Source: Nocardioides flavescens
GTDB lineage: Bacteria; Actinomycetota; Actinomycetes; Propionibacteriales; Nocardioidaceae
Reading direction: 5' to 3'
DNA: 64,000 bases
NCBI RefSeq assembly: GCF_009823805.1
Contig: NZ_WUEK01000017.1
Location: 18,265 to 82,264 of the forward strand
This document shows positions 19,461 through 28,633 of this stretch, in pieces. The notes under the pieces are model-generated. The model worked only from the letters and a program-made list of their open reading frames with translations, had not been told where the DNA came from and did not search any database. The number at the start of each line of letters is the position of its first letter. The stretch's first letter is position 1. A program made the translations under genes and the position numbers.

Positions 19461-20170
19461 GCCTGCCTCCCGACGAAGCGGAACCCGACCCCGCTCAGGG
19501 TCACGACGTCGCCCACCCGCTCCGGGTCGGCGGCGGTCACGTCGACCGCCCGCAGCCCCTCGTCGCCCTCGACGAACGTCACGGTCGTCGGTCCGAGACG
19601 CAGCCGGTCGCCGTCCGGGCGTACGTCGAGCAGGTGCGCCCAGGTCGCGACGACCGACGCGGGGTCGGGCACGGCGACCTCGGCGCCGACCACGTCGGTG
19701 GCGACCCCGGTGGCCGCGCGCTCGAAAATCTGGGGCGCGTAGTGCCAGGAGGCCGGCGGGTCGACCTCGTCGAGCTCGACGAGGGTGCCCATCGCGCGGG
19801 GGTGCCACTGCGAGATGCGGCCGGCGCCGAACGACTCGCCGAAGAGCGGTGCGATGCCGGCCTCGGCGGCCCGGGCGACGACCGCGTCGAGGTCGGGCAC
19901 CTGCACGTCGAGCAGGTAGCCGCACGCGCCGCGGCGTCCCAGCAGTCGCTGCGCCGGCGTCGCCGTCTCGGACGGGAGCGGGCTGCAGAGCTCGAGGAAG
20001 GTGTCGGCGAACGACACGATCTCGTGCTCGAACCCGAGCGCCGCCATCTCCTCGGGGTCGCGCGTGCCCTCGGTCGCGCCGAGCGTCGCCCGCACCTCGG
20101 CGAGCGCGCTCTCGAGGTCGGGCACGAGCAGCGCGACCTGGCGCAGCCGGGGGAGGGGAGGGGCGGTCAC
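19457..20170 (-). CDS. VOC-superfamily (glyoxalase-like) protein (2 of 3)
   Basis: A 237-residue protein with repeated VOC modules: RQVALLVPDLESALAEVRATLG, then DTFLELCSPL, then GYLLDVQVPDLDAVVARAAEAGI, then RISQWHPRAMGTLVELDEVDPP. The Glu/His/Glu positions of the second module match those of the proteins at 13146 and 50389, though overall similarity is lower. The GTG at 20170 was chosen because GGAG lies upstream; longer in-frame options up to a TTG at 20254 would run through the operator-like element. It is translated together with the enoyl-CoA hydratase. Confidence 0.72.
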   Translation of the reverse strand: MTAPPLPRLRQVALLVPDLESALAEVRATLGATEGTRDPEEMAALGFEHEIVSFADTFLELCSPLPSETATPAQRLLGRRGACGYLLDVQVPDLDAVVARAAEAGIAPLFGESFGAGRISQWHPRAMGTLVELDEVDPPASWHYAPQIFERAATGVATDVVGAEVAVPDPASVVATWAHLLDVRPDGDRLRLGPTTVTFVEGDEGLRAVDVTAADPERVGDVVTLSGVGFRFVGRQA

Positions 20171-20236
20171 GGCGGCTCCGATCACAGTGCTCGGTCGCAG
20201 GGCTGAGGGGTGCCGCGATGCTACGGTGACGCCACT

Positions 20237-20259
20237 GAAACTACCAGTGGGCAAGTGAC
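20237..20259 (-). promoter_or_regulatory. operator-like element, copy 7 (GTCAC-N13-GTTTC on the minus strand)
   Basis: Read on the minus strand it has GTCAC, a 13-base spacer ending GGTA, then GTTTC; TAGTTT could be a -10 box for the VOC/enoyl-CoA hydratase operon. On the plus strand its GTGAC arm lies 15 bases before the GTG of the flavoprotein gene, with CCGGAGG in between. Confidence 0.5.
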
Positions 20260-20274
20260 TCCCGGAGGCATCCT

Positions 20275-21210
20275 GTGACCCCTCAGCTCGACGCCCTGCG
20301 GCTGCCGGTGGTGGCCGCGCCGATGTTCCTGGTCTCGGGCCCCGAGCTCGTGGTCGCGGCGGCCCGCGCCGGCATCGTGGGGTCGTTCCCGGCGCCCAAC
20401 TGCCGCACGGTCGACGAGCTCGACGCGTGGATGGCGCGCATCGCCCGCGACGTCGAGGGCGCCCGCGGCACCTGGGCGGTCAACCTCGTCACCCACCGCA
20501 CCAATGCCCGTCTCGCCGACGACCTCGAGGTCGTCGCCGCCCACCGCCCGCCGGTGGTCATCACCGCCCTCGGCTCGCCCAAGCCGGTGATGGAGACGGT
20601 CCACGGCTACGGCGGGCTCGTCATCGCCGACGTCACGACCCTCGCGCTCGCCGACAAGGCCGTGGCCGCCGGCGTCGACGGCCTGGCCTGCGTGTCGGCC
20701 GGCGCGGGCGGGCACACCGGCCACCTCTCGCCGTTCGCGTTCGTCTCCGCGGTGCGGGAGTCCTTCGGCGGCATCGTGACGATCGGCGGGGCGATCACCG
20801 ACGGCCACGGCGTCGCGGGCGCGGTCGCCGCCGGTGCCGACCTCGTCTACGTCGGCACCCGCTTCCTCGCGACCACCGAGAGCACCGCGGACGCGGCGTA
20901 CAAGCAGATGGTCGTCGACCACGGCCCCGCCGACCTCGTCGTCAGCTCCGCGGTCACCGGCACCGACGCCTCCTGGCTGCGCCCCAGCCTCGCCGCCAAC
21001 GGCTACGACCCCGACACCGCCGAGCCCCCCGCCCAGCGCGAGTACGCCTCCGGCGAGTCCGCCCAGCGCCGCTGGAAGGACATCTGGGCCGCCGGCCAGG
21101 GCCTGCAGACCATCCGCGCCGTCGAGCCCGTCGCCGACGTCGTCGACCGCATGGAGCGGGAGTACGTCGAGGCCGCCCAGCGGCTGGCCTCGCGCGTCAA
21201 CGGTGGTTGA
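20275..21210 (+). CDS. NAD(P)H-dependent flavin oxidoreductase / nitronate monooxygenase family
   Basis: A 311-residue FMN TIM-barrel protein. It starts LDALRLPVVAAPMFLVSGPELVVAAARAGIVG, a hallmark of this family, and contains CVSAGAGGHTGH and TIGGAITDGHGVAGAVAAGADLVYVGTRFLAT, the phosphate-binding loops for FMN. Members include nitronate monooxygenases and enoyl reductases or quinone reductases in catabolic clusters. CCGGAGG precedes the GTG start. Its stop TGA is part of the dispersed repeat word GGTGGTTGAGG. Confidence 0.85.
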   Translation: MTPQLDALRLPVVAAPMFLVSGPELVVAAARAGIVGSFPAPNCRTVDELDAWMARIARDVEGARGTWAVNLVTHRTNARLADDLEVVAAHRPPVVITALGSPKPVMETVHGYGGLVIADVTTLALADKAVAAGVDGLACVSAGAGGHTGHLSPFAFVSAVRESFGGIVTIGGAITDGHGVAGAVAAGADLVYVGTRFLATTESTADAAYKQMVVDHGPADLVVSSAVTGTDASWLRPSLAANGYDPDTAEPPAQREYASGESAQRRWKDIWAAGQGLQTIRAVEPVADVVDRMEREYVEAAQRLASRVNGG

Positions 21211-21367
21211 GGAGGCCCGCTAGGGACGCCGATCCCGGTGGTTGATGAGGCCGGCTACGGCCGGCTGGAACCACGCTGGCCGAGGGTGGTTTCGAGACAG
21301 GACTTCGTCCTTCCTCAACCACCGGACCGGTGGTTGAGGAGGCCCGTTAGGGCCGTCTCGAAACCAC
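21202..21367. repeat. cluster of four GGTGGTTGAGG / CGAAACCAC repeat units
   Basis: Units begin at about 21202, 21237, 21285 (inverted) and 21329. The best unit runs GGTGGTTGAGGAGGCCC, then TAGGGCCGTCTCGAAACCAC; the inverted one has the alternate middle GGACTTCGTCC. The first unit supplies the stop codon of the upstream gene. The same element recurs at 22933 and 63842. No gene is seen between 21211 and 21451. Confidence 0.8.
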
Positions 21368-21451
21368 GCGCGCGCCGTTGAGCGGCGGGCGGGTATCGAT
21401 CGTGCAGGTGGGCCGCTTGCTGAGGTGACCGGGTTCCGACACGATGCCCCG

Positions 21452-22153
21452 ATGGGGAGAGCACGTCGGGCGTTGATGGTGTTCGGACTGACGGCCGGTC
21501 TGTCGGCGTCGGCGAGCGGAACGGCTTTCGCGGGCGACCACCCCACCGAGGACACCAGCAGCGCGGTTCGATCCGTCAGCGTGAGCGACTATTCGCAACA
21601 GCAGCTCGGGCCCCGTTGTCGCACGAGCACCAGCACCGATGCGACCGGAGCCGAGGTGACGACGGTGCGATGCGGCCGGGAGCAGTACTCCACTCTGGAG
21701 TACGAGATCCCCGTCCCGGCCAGGTCCATCAACCCTGCGGCCTCCGTGGCGGTCGAAGCCCTCGACGAAGGGAACAGCGCCCAGCACGAGGTGTTGCTCT
21801 ACCGTCCGAAGGCCAACAGGGTCGTCGTGGCGATCTCGTTCGCCGGCCGAGGACGATGGACGATCGCTGGAACGATCGACCTGTCCTACGACGTGCCGAC
21901 CACGAAGGACAGCCGCCCGTGCGTGACTGACGGCGAATGGGCTCGCGTCAGCGTCTTCGACGGGGGCACCGGCGGCAACCTGCAACAGGTGAACGACATC
22001 TTCGACACGGAGGGCGAGCAGACGGTTCTCAGCAAGGACTACGACGGGTTCCGCTTCCAGGTCCGCTCGTACAAACGTTGCGATTCGAGCCGCGTCCGCA
22101 AGGTGACCTTCCACCAGTTCAACAGGGGTGCCTGGTTCTCGTACTGGGGCTGA
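21452..22153 (+). CDS. secreted protein of unknown function
   Basis: A 233-residue protein with a clear signal peptide: basic MGRARRA, hydrophobic LMVFGLTAGLSASASG, and an AFA-G cleavage site near residue 28. The mature part has three or four spaced cysteines (RCRTS, VRCGR, RPCVT, KRCDS) that could form disulfides, and no motif I recognise. It lies alone between repeats and a minus-strand pair. ATG at 21452 was preferred over 21425 because it begins the signal peptide directly. Confidence 0.65.
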   Translation: MGRARRALMVFGLTAGLSASASGTAFAGDHPTEDTSSAVRSVSVSDYSQQQLGPRCRTSTSTDATGAEVTTVRCGREQYSTLEYEIPVPARSINPAASVAVEALDEGNSAQHEVLLYRPKANRVVVAISFAGRGRWTIAGTIDLSYDVPTTKDSRPCVTDGEWARVSVFDGGTGGNLQQVNDIFDTEGEQTVLSKDYDGFRFQVRSYKRCDSSRVRKVTFHQFNRGAWFSYWG

Positions 22154-22202
22154 CGCGCATCCCGTTGCGAGACCGACAGTGACTACTCGTCCGCGAGCGC
22201 TG

Positions 22203-22478
22203 TCAGAGCCAGTTCTCGCCGAGGAAGTCGCGCGCGCAATAGGGACTGAAGCCGGCAGCCCGGAGCTCGTCGAAGGAAGGTGGCGAGGTCGCACCGGCTC
22301 GTTCGAAGCCCACGTCATCGCACCCCCACTGGTTCGGAGAGGGGGGCACGTACCCCTCCGAGCGGGCCCACCAAGCGCCTGAGGCGAGCCCGACCGTCAG
22401 CAGCGCAAGGACTGCCGCCAACGCCAGACCATGGGCGGGGGACTGCCTGGGATCACGGCCGACGCCGCGGGACAGCAT
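22203..22478 (-). CDS. small single-pass membrane protein of unknown function
   Basis: A 91-residue frame starting at an ATG just downstream of the preceding gene. One hydrophobic stretch (HGLALAAVLALLTVGLASGAWW) near residues 17-38 would anchor it; the rest (SEGYVPPSPNQWGCDDVGF...) would be outside and has two cysteines. No family was recognised. Placement right after the gene at 22481 suggests a two-gene unit. Confidence 0.5.
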   Translation of the reverse strand: MLSRGVGRDPRQSPAHGLALAAVLALLTVGLASGAWWARSEGYVPPSPNQWGCDDVGFERAGATSPPSFDELRAAGFSPYCARDFLGENWL

Positions 22479-22480
22479 CG

Positions 22481-22858
22481 CTAGCGCCAGGTGCGCAGGT
22501 AGGACCGGTCGATGGGCAGCTTTCGACGCAGAGGACCGAGGGCGGCGTAGAGATCTTCTTTCACGTAACCGTGAATGGCCCCCCACTCACCGCTGCCCAG
22601 TGAGTCGGTGAGCATCACCTCGAGCGAAGCGAAAGCCCGGGTCCAGTCGCGACGGGTTTGAGTCTCACCACGCCAGATCGACTCAGAGATGCGCTCGCCC
22701 TGCTTGTGCAGGTCGTCGACGTCCCGGAAGCCCAGCACCTGGGCCATCGCGTCCCCGCAGGACGCAGGGCCTCCCCAGTCGCCCAGACCGATGCTGAGCA
22801 TCGAACGTTCCAACTCCGTCAGATCGACGGCCACTGCTCGATCGGTCGATTCGGCCAC
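22481..22858 (-). CDS. hypothetical protein
   Basis: A 125-residue acidic/basic mixed, mostly helical protein with no recognised motif. It has a Trp-rich middle (IWRGETQTRRDWTRAF) and an ending PIDRSYLRTWR. It is followed at once by the small membrane protein at 22203. Codon use is somewhat less GC-biased than in the catabolic genes. Confidence 0.5.
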   Translation of the reverse strand: MAESTDRAVAVDLTELERSMLSIGLGDWGGPASCGDAMAQVLGFRDVDDLHKQGERISESIWRGETQTRRDWTRAFASLEVMLTDSLGSGEWGAIHGYVKEDLYAALGPLRRKLPIDRSYLRTWR

Positions 22859-22932
22859 GCATGCAGCGTGGCGCCGGATCCACCGCGGCGGTAGTCAGTT
22901 GGCGCTCCGTAGTGCTTTGCCGCTGCCGGTCC

Positions 22933-23018
22933 TGTGGCTGAGGAGGTCCGCCAGGATCGTCTCCAGACCACGTCCGCCGAAGGTGGTTTCGAGACGGGAC
23001 TTCGTCCTTCCTCAACCA
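22933..23018. repeat. dispersed GGTTGAGG repeat, two units facing each other
   Basis: A degraded unit (GTGGCTGAGGAGGTCCG...AGACCAC) is followed by an inverted unit (GGTGGTTTCGAGACGGGAC, TTCGTCCTTCCTCAACC). The inverted unit's CTCAACC contains the stop codon of the acyl-CoA ligase at 23012, as happens with the flavoprotein gene ending at 21210. Confidence 0.75.
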
Positions 23019-24586
23019 GCAGTGATCGTGCCGCCGTACGCCGCCTGCAGCCGCTTCTTGTAGATCTTGCCGGCGGCGGAGCGGGGGAGCTCGTCGGTGA
23101 AGTCGAGGGTGCGGGGGACCTTGTGGCGCGCGAGCCGCTCCCGGGCCCACGCCAGCAGCGCCGCCCGCAGCTCGTCCGACGGCGCGACCCCGGGAGCCGG
23201 CTGCACCACCGCGACCAGCCGCTGACCGAGCTCCTCGTCGGGCACCCCGAAGACCGCGACGTCGAGCACGTCGGGGTGCTCGACGAGGGTGTTCTCGGTC
23301 TCCTGGGGCGAGATGTTGACGCCGCCGGAGATGACGAGGTGGTCGACGCGGTCGGTGAGGTAGAGGTAGCCCTCGTCGTCGAGGTGGCCGACGTCGCCGA
23401 GCGTGGTCCACCGCGGGTGCAGCGGGTGGCGGCTGCCGGAGGTCTTCTCGGGCGCCCCGCGGTAGGTGAACGGCTCGAGCACGCCGTCCCCGACCTGCTC
23501 GAACCACACCACCCCGTCGACCCCGGCGGGCACCTCGAGACCTGAGACGGCGTCGCAGACGTGGATGACGCACCCCGGCGCGGCGCGGCCGACCGAGCCC
23601 TCGTGGGCGAGCCACTCCGTGGACGAGATGTACGTCGAGCCGTTGTCCTCGGTGCCGGCGTAGTACTCCCAGATCACCGGGCCCCACCACTCGATCATCG
23701 CCCGCTTGACCCCGACGGGGCAGGGCGCGGCGCCGTGCACGACGTACTCCAGCGACGACACGTCGGCGGCCTCGCGCACCTCGGCGGGCAGGCGCAGCAG
23801 CCGCACGAACATCGTGGGCACGACCAGCGCGTGCGTGGCGGCGTACGTCGAGACGTCGGCCAGCAGCCGCTCGACGTCGAAGCGGGTCGAGAGCACGAGC
23901 GTGGCGCCGAGCGCGAGGGTGCCGCCGGCGAACGACAGCGGCGCCGCGTGGTGGAGCGGCGCCGGGCTGACGGCGACTGAGGAGGCGGTCATGCCGTAGC
24001 TCTGGGCGAGGTAGTCGGCCTGGCGCTGCGCGCCGACCGAGACGTCGGTGCCGGGCAGGGAGCGCTCGATCGCCTTGGGCAGGCCGGTGCTGCCGGAGCT
24101 GTAGAGCACCCGCACGCCCATCGGCTGGGTGTCGAGCGGCGTCGGCTCGTGGGCGACAACGGCCTCCTCGTAGGACTCGAACCCGGCCACCGCGCCGCCC
24201 ACGGCGAGACGCAGGGAGGGCGCCCACGGCTCGCGGGCGATCTCCTCGGCGCGCGTCCCGACGGCCGCGTCGACGACGAGGGCCGTGGCGCCGCTGTCGC
24301 GCAGGACGTGCTCGACCTCGCGCGGGGTGAGGAAGGTGTTGACCGTGGTGAAGCGCAGCCCCGAGCGCATCGCGGCCCAGTAGACCTCCATGAACCGCAC
24401 GTGGTTGCCCATCATCAGCGCCACGTCGTCGCCGGGGCGCAGCCCGGCGGCGTGCCAGAGGCGGGCGAGGCGGGCTGAGCCCTCCTCGAGCTCGCGGTAG
24501 GTCAGTGACTCCCCGGTGTCGGAGACGACGACGGCGAGCCGGTCGGGGTCACCCCCGCCGAGCTGCAGGAAACGAGAGGTGTTCAC
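23012..24586 (-). CDS. AMP-dependent acyl-CoA synthetase/ligase
   Basis: A 524-residue ANL enzyme. The P-loop is YSSGSTGLPKAIE, the core motif YYAGTEDNGSTY, the hinge LTDRVDHLVISGGVNISPQE, and the C-terminal lysine is in RSAAGKIYKKRL. It should form an acyl-CoA from a carboxylate. GTG at 24586 follows GGAGGAGCC and overlaps the stop of the HxlR gene (GTGA), so regulator and ligase are translated together, unlike the other two HxlR genes. The C-terminal end runs into the dispersed repeat. Confidence 0.9.
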   Translation of the reverse strand: MNTSRFLQLGGGDPDRLAVVVSDTGESLTYRELEEGSARLARLWHAAGLRPGDDVALMMGNHVRFMEVYWAAMRSGLRFTTVNTFLTPREVEHVLRDSGATALVVDAAVGTRAEEIAREPWAPSLRLAVGGAVAGFESYEEAVVAHEPTPLDTQPMGVRVLYSSGSTGLPKAIERSLPGTDVSVGAQRQADYLAQSYGMTASSVAVSPAPLHHAAPLSFAGGTLALGATLVLSTRFDVERLLADVSTYAATHALVVPTMFVRLLRLPAEVREAADVSSLEYVVHGAAPCPVGVKRAMIEWWGPVIWEYYAGTEDNGSTYISSTEWLAHEGSVGRAAPGCVIHVCDAVSGLEVPAGVDGVVWFEQVGDGVLEPFTYRGAPEKTSGSRHPLHPRWTTLGDVGHLDDEGYLYLTDRVDHLVISGGVNISPQETENTLVEHPDVLDVAVFGVPDEELGQRLVAVVQPAPGVAPSDELRAALLAWARERLARHKVPRTLDFTDELPRSAAGKIYKKRLQAAYGGTITAG

Positions 24587-25539
24587 GGCTCCTCCAGGAC
24601 GATGTCGCGGGGCCGCAGCGGCACCCGGCAGTGGTCGCAGGTCAGCTCGCCCTCGAACGCCGCCCCGCAGGCGTGGGTCCACGCCATGACCGGGCCCTCG
24701 GCGGCGGTGTACCACCGCTCGGCCCACTGCAGCGCCAGCGCGACCACGGGGAAGAAGTCGAGGCCCTTGCGGGTCAGGGCGTACTCCACCCGGTGCGGCG
24801 CGACCTCGACCTGGCGCAGGATGCCGCGCTCGGTCAGCGAGGCCAGCCGCTCGGTGAGCAGGCTCGGCGGGGCGCCGAGGAGCTCCTGGAACTCCGAGAA
24901 CCGGCGCACGCCGCGGAACGCCGCGCCCACGACCGCCGCCGACCAGCGGTTGCCGAAGACGGCCATCGTGTCGGGGTAGAGCGTCGGGGTCTCGGCGCGC
25001 CCGGCGCGCGAGCCGGGGCGCCGGCGGGTGCTCACCTCGGGCACCGAACGCCGCCAGCCGCCGCTCGGCCCCCACCCGGTGCGCATCGAGGTCGCCGGGG
25101 CCGGCTCGCCGCAGGCCGCGCAGCAGAAGAGCGGGGTCATCTCGCGCCCGCACTGCCGGTGGGGGATCGGCGGCGTGGCGTAGACGTGCTCGGGCACCCA
25201 GGTGCGCTCCCAGCCCCACATCGCGACCAGCACCGGCCACACGCCGCGCCCGCGCCGGGTGAGCACGTACTCCGCGCGCACCGGACGCTCCTGGTAGACG
25301 CTGCGCTCGACGAGCCGCTCGGCCACGAGGGTCTCGAGGCGCCGGGTCAGCACGGCGTTGGAGATCGGCAGGGCGGCTGCGAAGTCGACGTAGCGCGTCG
25401 TGCCGGCCATCGCCTGGCGCAGGATCAGCAGCGTCCACTCGTCACCGAGCAGGCCGATCGCGCGGGCGAGCGCGTTGGGTCCGTCGGGCTCCAGAGGCGT
25501 CGTCTCGACCACCTCGAGGCCGGCTGGCTGACCCGTCAC
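24583..25539 (-). CDS. tandem HxlR-domain transcriptional regulator (3 of 3)
   Basis: A 318-residue protein with HxlR halves at about residues 20-110 (LLGDEWTLLILRQAMAGTTRYVDF) and 170-265 (VFGNRWSAAVVGAAFRGVRRFSEF). Each half has its cysteine cluster (CGREM...FCCAACGE; CGAAF...LTCDHCR). It is very close to the protein at 12093 over the whole length, so one came from the other by duplication. The GTG at 25539 was chosen as the family-like N-terminus; the frame stays open to 25617 but that part overlaps the operator-like element at 25567. Confidence 0.87.
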   Translation of the reverse strand: MTGQPAGLEVVETTPLEPDGPNALARAIGLLGDEWTLLILRQAMAGTTRYVDFAAALPISNAVLTRRLETLVAERLVERSVYQERPVRAEYVLTRRGRGVWPVLVAMWGWERTWVPEHVYATPPIPHRQCGREMTPLFCCAACGEPAPATSMRTGWGPSGGWRRSVPEVSTRRRPGSRAGRAETPTLYPDTMAVFGNRWSAAVVGAAFRGVRRFSEFQELLGAPPSLLTERLASLTERGILRQVEVAPHRVEYALTRKGLDFFPVVALALQWAERWYTAAEGPVMAWTHACGAAFEGELTCDHCRVPLRPRDIVLEEP

Positions 25540-25566
25540 GGGGCGAGCATGCCACGGATCCTTGAG

Positions 25567-25589
25567 GTCGCTCTGTTTGTTGCAGTAAC
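25567..25589 (+). promoter_or_regulatory. operator-like element, copy 8 (GTCGC-N13-GTAAC)
   Basis: Located in the divergent spacer, 27 bases from the HxlR start and 42 bases before the ATG of the acyl-CoA ligase. It keeps the 13-base spacing and differs from GTCAC/GTGAC at one base on each side; the spacer ends TTGCA rather than TTGTA. Confidence 0.5.
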
Positions 25590-25631
25590 GTGCAGCACAC
25601 CGGCAGCACAGACCCACCGGCTGGAGGGCAG

Positions 25632-27419
25632 ATGAGCAGCGAGGCTCGAGCAGAGCGCCACGACCTGCACCCGCGCGAGCGCGTCGAGGACTTCCTCGAG
25701 CGCGGCTGGTGGACCGACGAGACGATCGACGCGGTGTTCCGCGAGACGGCCCGCGAGCGCGGCGACGCTCTCGCGATCGTCGACCCGGCCAACCGCGTCG
25801 ACCTGCTCGGCTCCGAGCCGCGTCGGCTCACCTGGACCGAGGTCGACTCCGAGGTCACCCACCTCGCCGCGCGGCTGCTCGAGCTCGGTGTCGGGCCCGG
25901 CGACCTGGTCGGCGTGCAGCTGCCCAACACGATCGAGCTCGCCGAGCTCTACCTCGCCGCGTGGACGATCGGTGCGGGCGTCTCGCCGATGGCGATGCAG
26001 TACCGCGAGCACGAGCTCGAGACCATGGCCGGCACCGCCGACTTCGACGTGTTCGTGACCTGCCAGCGCTTCGGCGACCGGAGCCCTGCGGCAGCCGCGG
26101 TCGAGATGCTCGACCGCCTGCCGTCCGTACGCCGCGTCCTCACCCTCGGCGCGGCCGAGGAGGCGGGCGGGTCTGGTCTGGGGGCGGACCTGGTGCAGCA
26201 CCTCGTGCCCGGCCCGGCCACGGCGGACGACGTACGCGCGGTCGAGGACCACCGGGCCGCGCACCCGGTCGACCCCAACGGCCTGGTCACGGTCTGCTGG
26301 ACCTCGGGTACGGAGAGCAAGCCGACGGGCGTCAAGCGCGCGCACTACGACTGGCTGTCCTTCGCCTGGTCGACGATCGACGCGCCGCGGCTGGTGGCCG
26401 ACGACGTGATGCTCAACCCGTTCCCGATGATCAACATGGCGGGCATCAACGGGATGTTCCTGCCGTGGCTGCGGGTCGGCTGCGTGCTGGTGCAGCACCA
26501 CCCGTTCGACGGTCCGACGTTCTTCGGCCAGATCGCGCGCGAGGGCGTGACCTACACGGTGGCGCCGCCCGCGCTGCTGTGGGGGCTGCTGCACGACGAG
26601 GCGACACTGGCGCGCATCGACCTGTCGACGATCACGCGGATGGGGTCGGGCTCGGCGCCGCTGCAGCCGGCGATGGTGCGCGGCTGGCAGGAGCGCCACG
26701 GCATCGGGATCATCAACTTCTTCGGCTCCAACGAGGGCATGGGGCTGATGTCGAGCGTCGAGGACTTCCCCGACCCCGACCGTCGCGCGCAGTACTTCCC
26801 GCGCTACGGCACCCCCGGCGTCACGTGGTCCTCGCGGGTCTCGGAGTGGTACCGCCTCAAGCTCGTCGACCTCGCCACCGGCGAGACGATCGAGGAGCCC
26901 GGCCGCCCCGGCGAGCTGCACATCTGGGGCCCGCAGCTGTTCGCCGGCTACGTCCACGGCGACCAGCTGGGCGACCCGCTCGACGCGGAGGGGTTCCTGC
27001 GCACCGGCGACATCTTCGAGATCGCCGGCGAGCGGGGGGAGTACCTCCACCACGTCGACCGCGCCAAGGACCTCGTCATCCGCGGCGGCATGAACATCGC
27101 GCCCGCGGAGCTCGAGGCGCTCATCACCGAGCACCCGGCGGTGCTCGAGGCGAGCGTCGTCGGCCAGCCCGACGAGGTGCTGGGGGAGCGGGTGGCGGCG
27201 GTCGTCGTCGTCCGCCCGGGCTCGACGCTCACCCTCGACGAGCTGGTCGCGCACCTGCGCTCGCTCAAGATCGCCTCCTACAAGCTGCCCGAGCGGCTCG
27301 AGGTCGTCGACGCCCTGCCCCGCAACCCCGTCGGCAAGGTGCTCAAGCGCGAGCTGCGGGAGCGGCTGCGCGCAGAGTCTCGCTCCACCACTGATGACAA
27401 GGAGACCGCCGATGTCTGA
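25632..27419 (+). CDS. AMP-dependent acyl-CoA synthetase/ligase
   Basis: A 595-residue ANL enzyme, paralogous to the one at 10411. Shared traits are the N-terminal FLERGWWTDETIDAVFRE, the P-loop VCWTSGTESKPTGVKR, FFGSNEGMG, and the ending RNPVGKVLKRELRERL. The C-terminus then runs about 20 residues past the usual end. ATG at 25632 has GGAGG 5 bases upstream; a GTG 14 codons earlier abuts the operator element and is less likely. The stop overlaps the thiolase start by 8 bases, so acid activation and thiolysis are encoded together. Confidence 0.9.
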   Translation: MSSEARAERHDLHPRERVEDFLERGWWTDETIDAVFRETARERGDALAIVDPANRVDLLGSEPRRLTWTEVDSEVTHLAARLLELGVGPGDLVGVQLPNTIELAELYLAAWTIGAGVSPMAMQYREHELETMAGTADFDVFVTCQRFGDRSPAAAAVEMLDRLPSVRRVLTLGAAEEAGGSGLGADLVQHLVPGPATADDVRAVEDHRAAHPVDPNGLVTVCWTSGTESKPTGVKRAHYDWLSFAWSTIDAPRLVADDVMLNPFPMINMAGINGMFLPWLRVGCVLVQHHPFDGPTFFGQIAREGVTYTVAPPALLWGLLHDEATLARIDLSTITRMGSGSAPLQPAMVRGWQERHGIGIINFFGSNEGMGLMSSVEDFPDPDRRAQYFPRYGTPGVTWSSRVSEWYRLKLVDLATGETIEEPGRPGELHIWGPQLFAGYVHGDQLGDPLDAEGFLRTGDIFEIAGERGEYLHHVDRAKDLVIRGGMNIAPAELEALITEHPAVLEASVVGQPDEVLGERVAAVVVVRPGSTLTLDELVAHLRSLKIASYKLPERLEVVDALPRNPVGKVLKRELRERLRAESRSTTDDKETADV

Positions 27420-28596
27420 GGCCTACGTCTACGACGCGATCCGCACCCCCCGAGCCCGGGTACGCCGCGACGGCGGCACGCTCGCCGGGGTGCCGGCGTA
27501 CGACCTGCTGGCGGGGCTCCTGCGCGAGCTGTCGGCGCGCGGCGTGCCGGCCGAGGCCGTCGACGACGTCGTCATGGGCGTCAGCACCACCGTCGGCGAG
27601 CAGGCCGGCGACCTCGCCCGGGTCGCGGTCATGCGGGCCGGGTGGCCCGACGAGGTGCCCGCCGGGGTCGTGTCGCGGATGTGCTGCTCGGGGCTCGACG
27701 CCCTGGCCGGCGGCGCCGCGCAGGTGCGCTCGGGGATGGCCGAGATGGTCGTCGTGGGTGGCGCCGAGTCGATGTCGCGGGTGCCGATGCTGAGCGACAA
27801 GCCGGCGTTCGCGCTCGATGCCGACCTGGGGGACGCGACCGGGTTCGTCACGATCGGCGTCTCGGCCGACCTGACCGCCCACCGCCACGGCTTCTCGCGC
27901 ACCGAGCTCGACGCCTTCGCGGTGCGCTCGCACACCCGGGCCGCCGAGGCGCGGTGGGACTGCGTCGTGCCGGTCGAGGTCGACGGCGAGGTGCTGCTCA
28001 AGGCCGACGAGGGCGCGCGCCCCGACACCACGCTCGAGGGGCTGGCCGCGATGCCGACGCTCTTCGGCGACGACCCGCTGTGGGCGCGCGTCGAGGCGCG
28101 CTTCCCCGGCACGACCCGCCCGCCCGAGGGGCTGCACACCGTGGCCACCGCGCCGCAGATGTGCGACGGCGCCTCGGCGGCGGTCATCGGCTCGCTCGCC
28201 GCGGGCGAACTGCTCGGCCGCGCGCCGCTGGCGCGGGTCGCCGCGTGGGCCCACACCGCCGTCCGCTCGCCCGGGCTCGACGGCACCCTCGAGGCCGCGC
28301 GCACGGTCATGCAGCGCGCCGGCATCGGCGTCGAGGACCTCGCGGTCGCCGAGCTCAACGAGTCGTTCTCCGTCTCGCCGCTGCTGCTCCAGCGCGACCT
28401 CGGCCTGCCCGACGACATCGTCAACGCCCAGGGCGGCGCCGTCGCGCTCGGCCACCCGCTCGGCGCCAGCGGCGGCATCCTGCTCGCCCACGCCACCGAG
28501 CTGCTGCGCCGCAACGGCGGCGGGTGGGGGCTGCTCGTCATCCCCGCCGCGCTCGGCGTCGCGATGGCCGTGGTGATCGAGGGCCTGCCGGGCTGA
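27412..28596 (+). CDS. thiolase (acetyl-CoA acyltransferase family)
   Basis: A 394-residue thiolase. The nucleophilic Cys is in SRMCCSGLDALAGGAAQV near residue 89, the ELNESFSV segment carries the family Glu/Asn, and the His base is in GGAVALGHPLGASGG near 349. The last Cys of classical thiolases (CIGGG block) is replaced here by LLVIPAALGVAM, so the second catalytic Cys seems to be missing. That could mean synthase-like or altered chemistry. It follows the ligase and precedes a DapB-like reductase. Confidence 0.85.
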   Translation: MSEAYVYDAIRTPRARVRRDGGTLAGVPAYDLLAGLLRELSARGVPAEAVDDVVMGVSTTVGEQAGDLARVAVMRAGWPDEVPAGVVSRMCCSGLDALAGGAAQVRSGMAEMVVVGGAESMSRVPMLSDKPAFALDADLGDATGFVTIGVSADLTAHRHGFSRTELDAFAVRSHTRAAEARWDCVVPVEVDGEVLLKADEGARPDTTLEGLAAMPTLFGDDPLWARVEARFPGTTRPPEGLHTVATAPQMCDGASAAVIGSLAAGELLGRAPLARVAAWAHTAVRSPGLDGTLEAARTVMQRAGIGVEDLAVAELNESFSVSPLLLQRDLGLPDDIVNAQGGAVALGHPLGASGGILLAHATELLRRNGGGWGLLVIPAALGVAMAVVIEGLPG

Positions 28597-28633
28597 GAGC
28601 TCAGCTCCGTCGTACGTCGAACCGAGGAGGACC

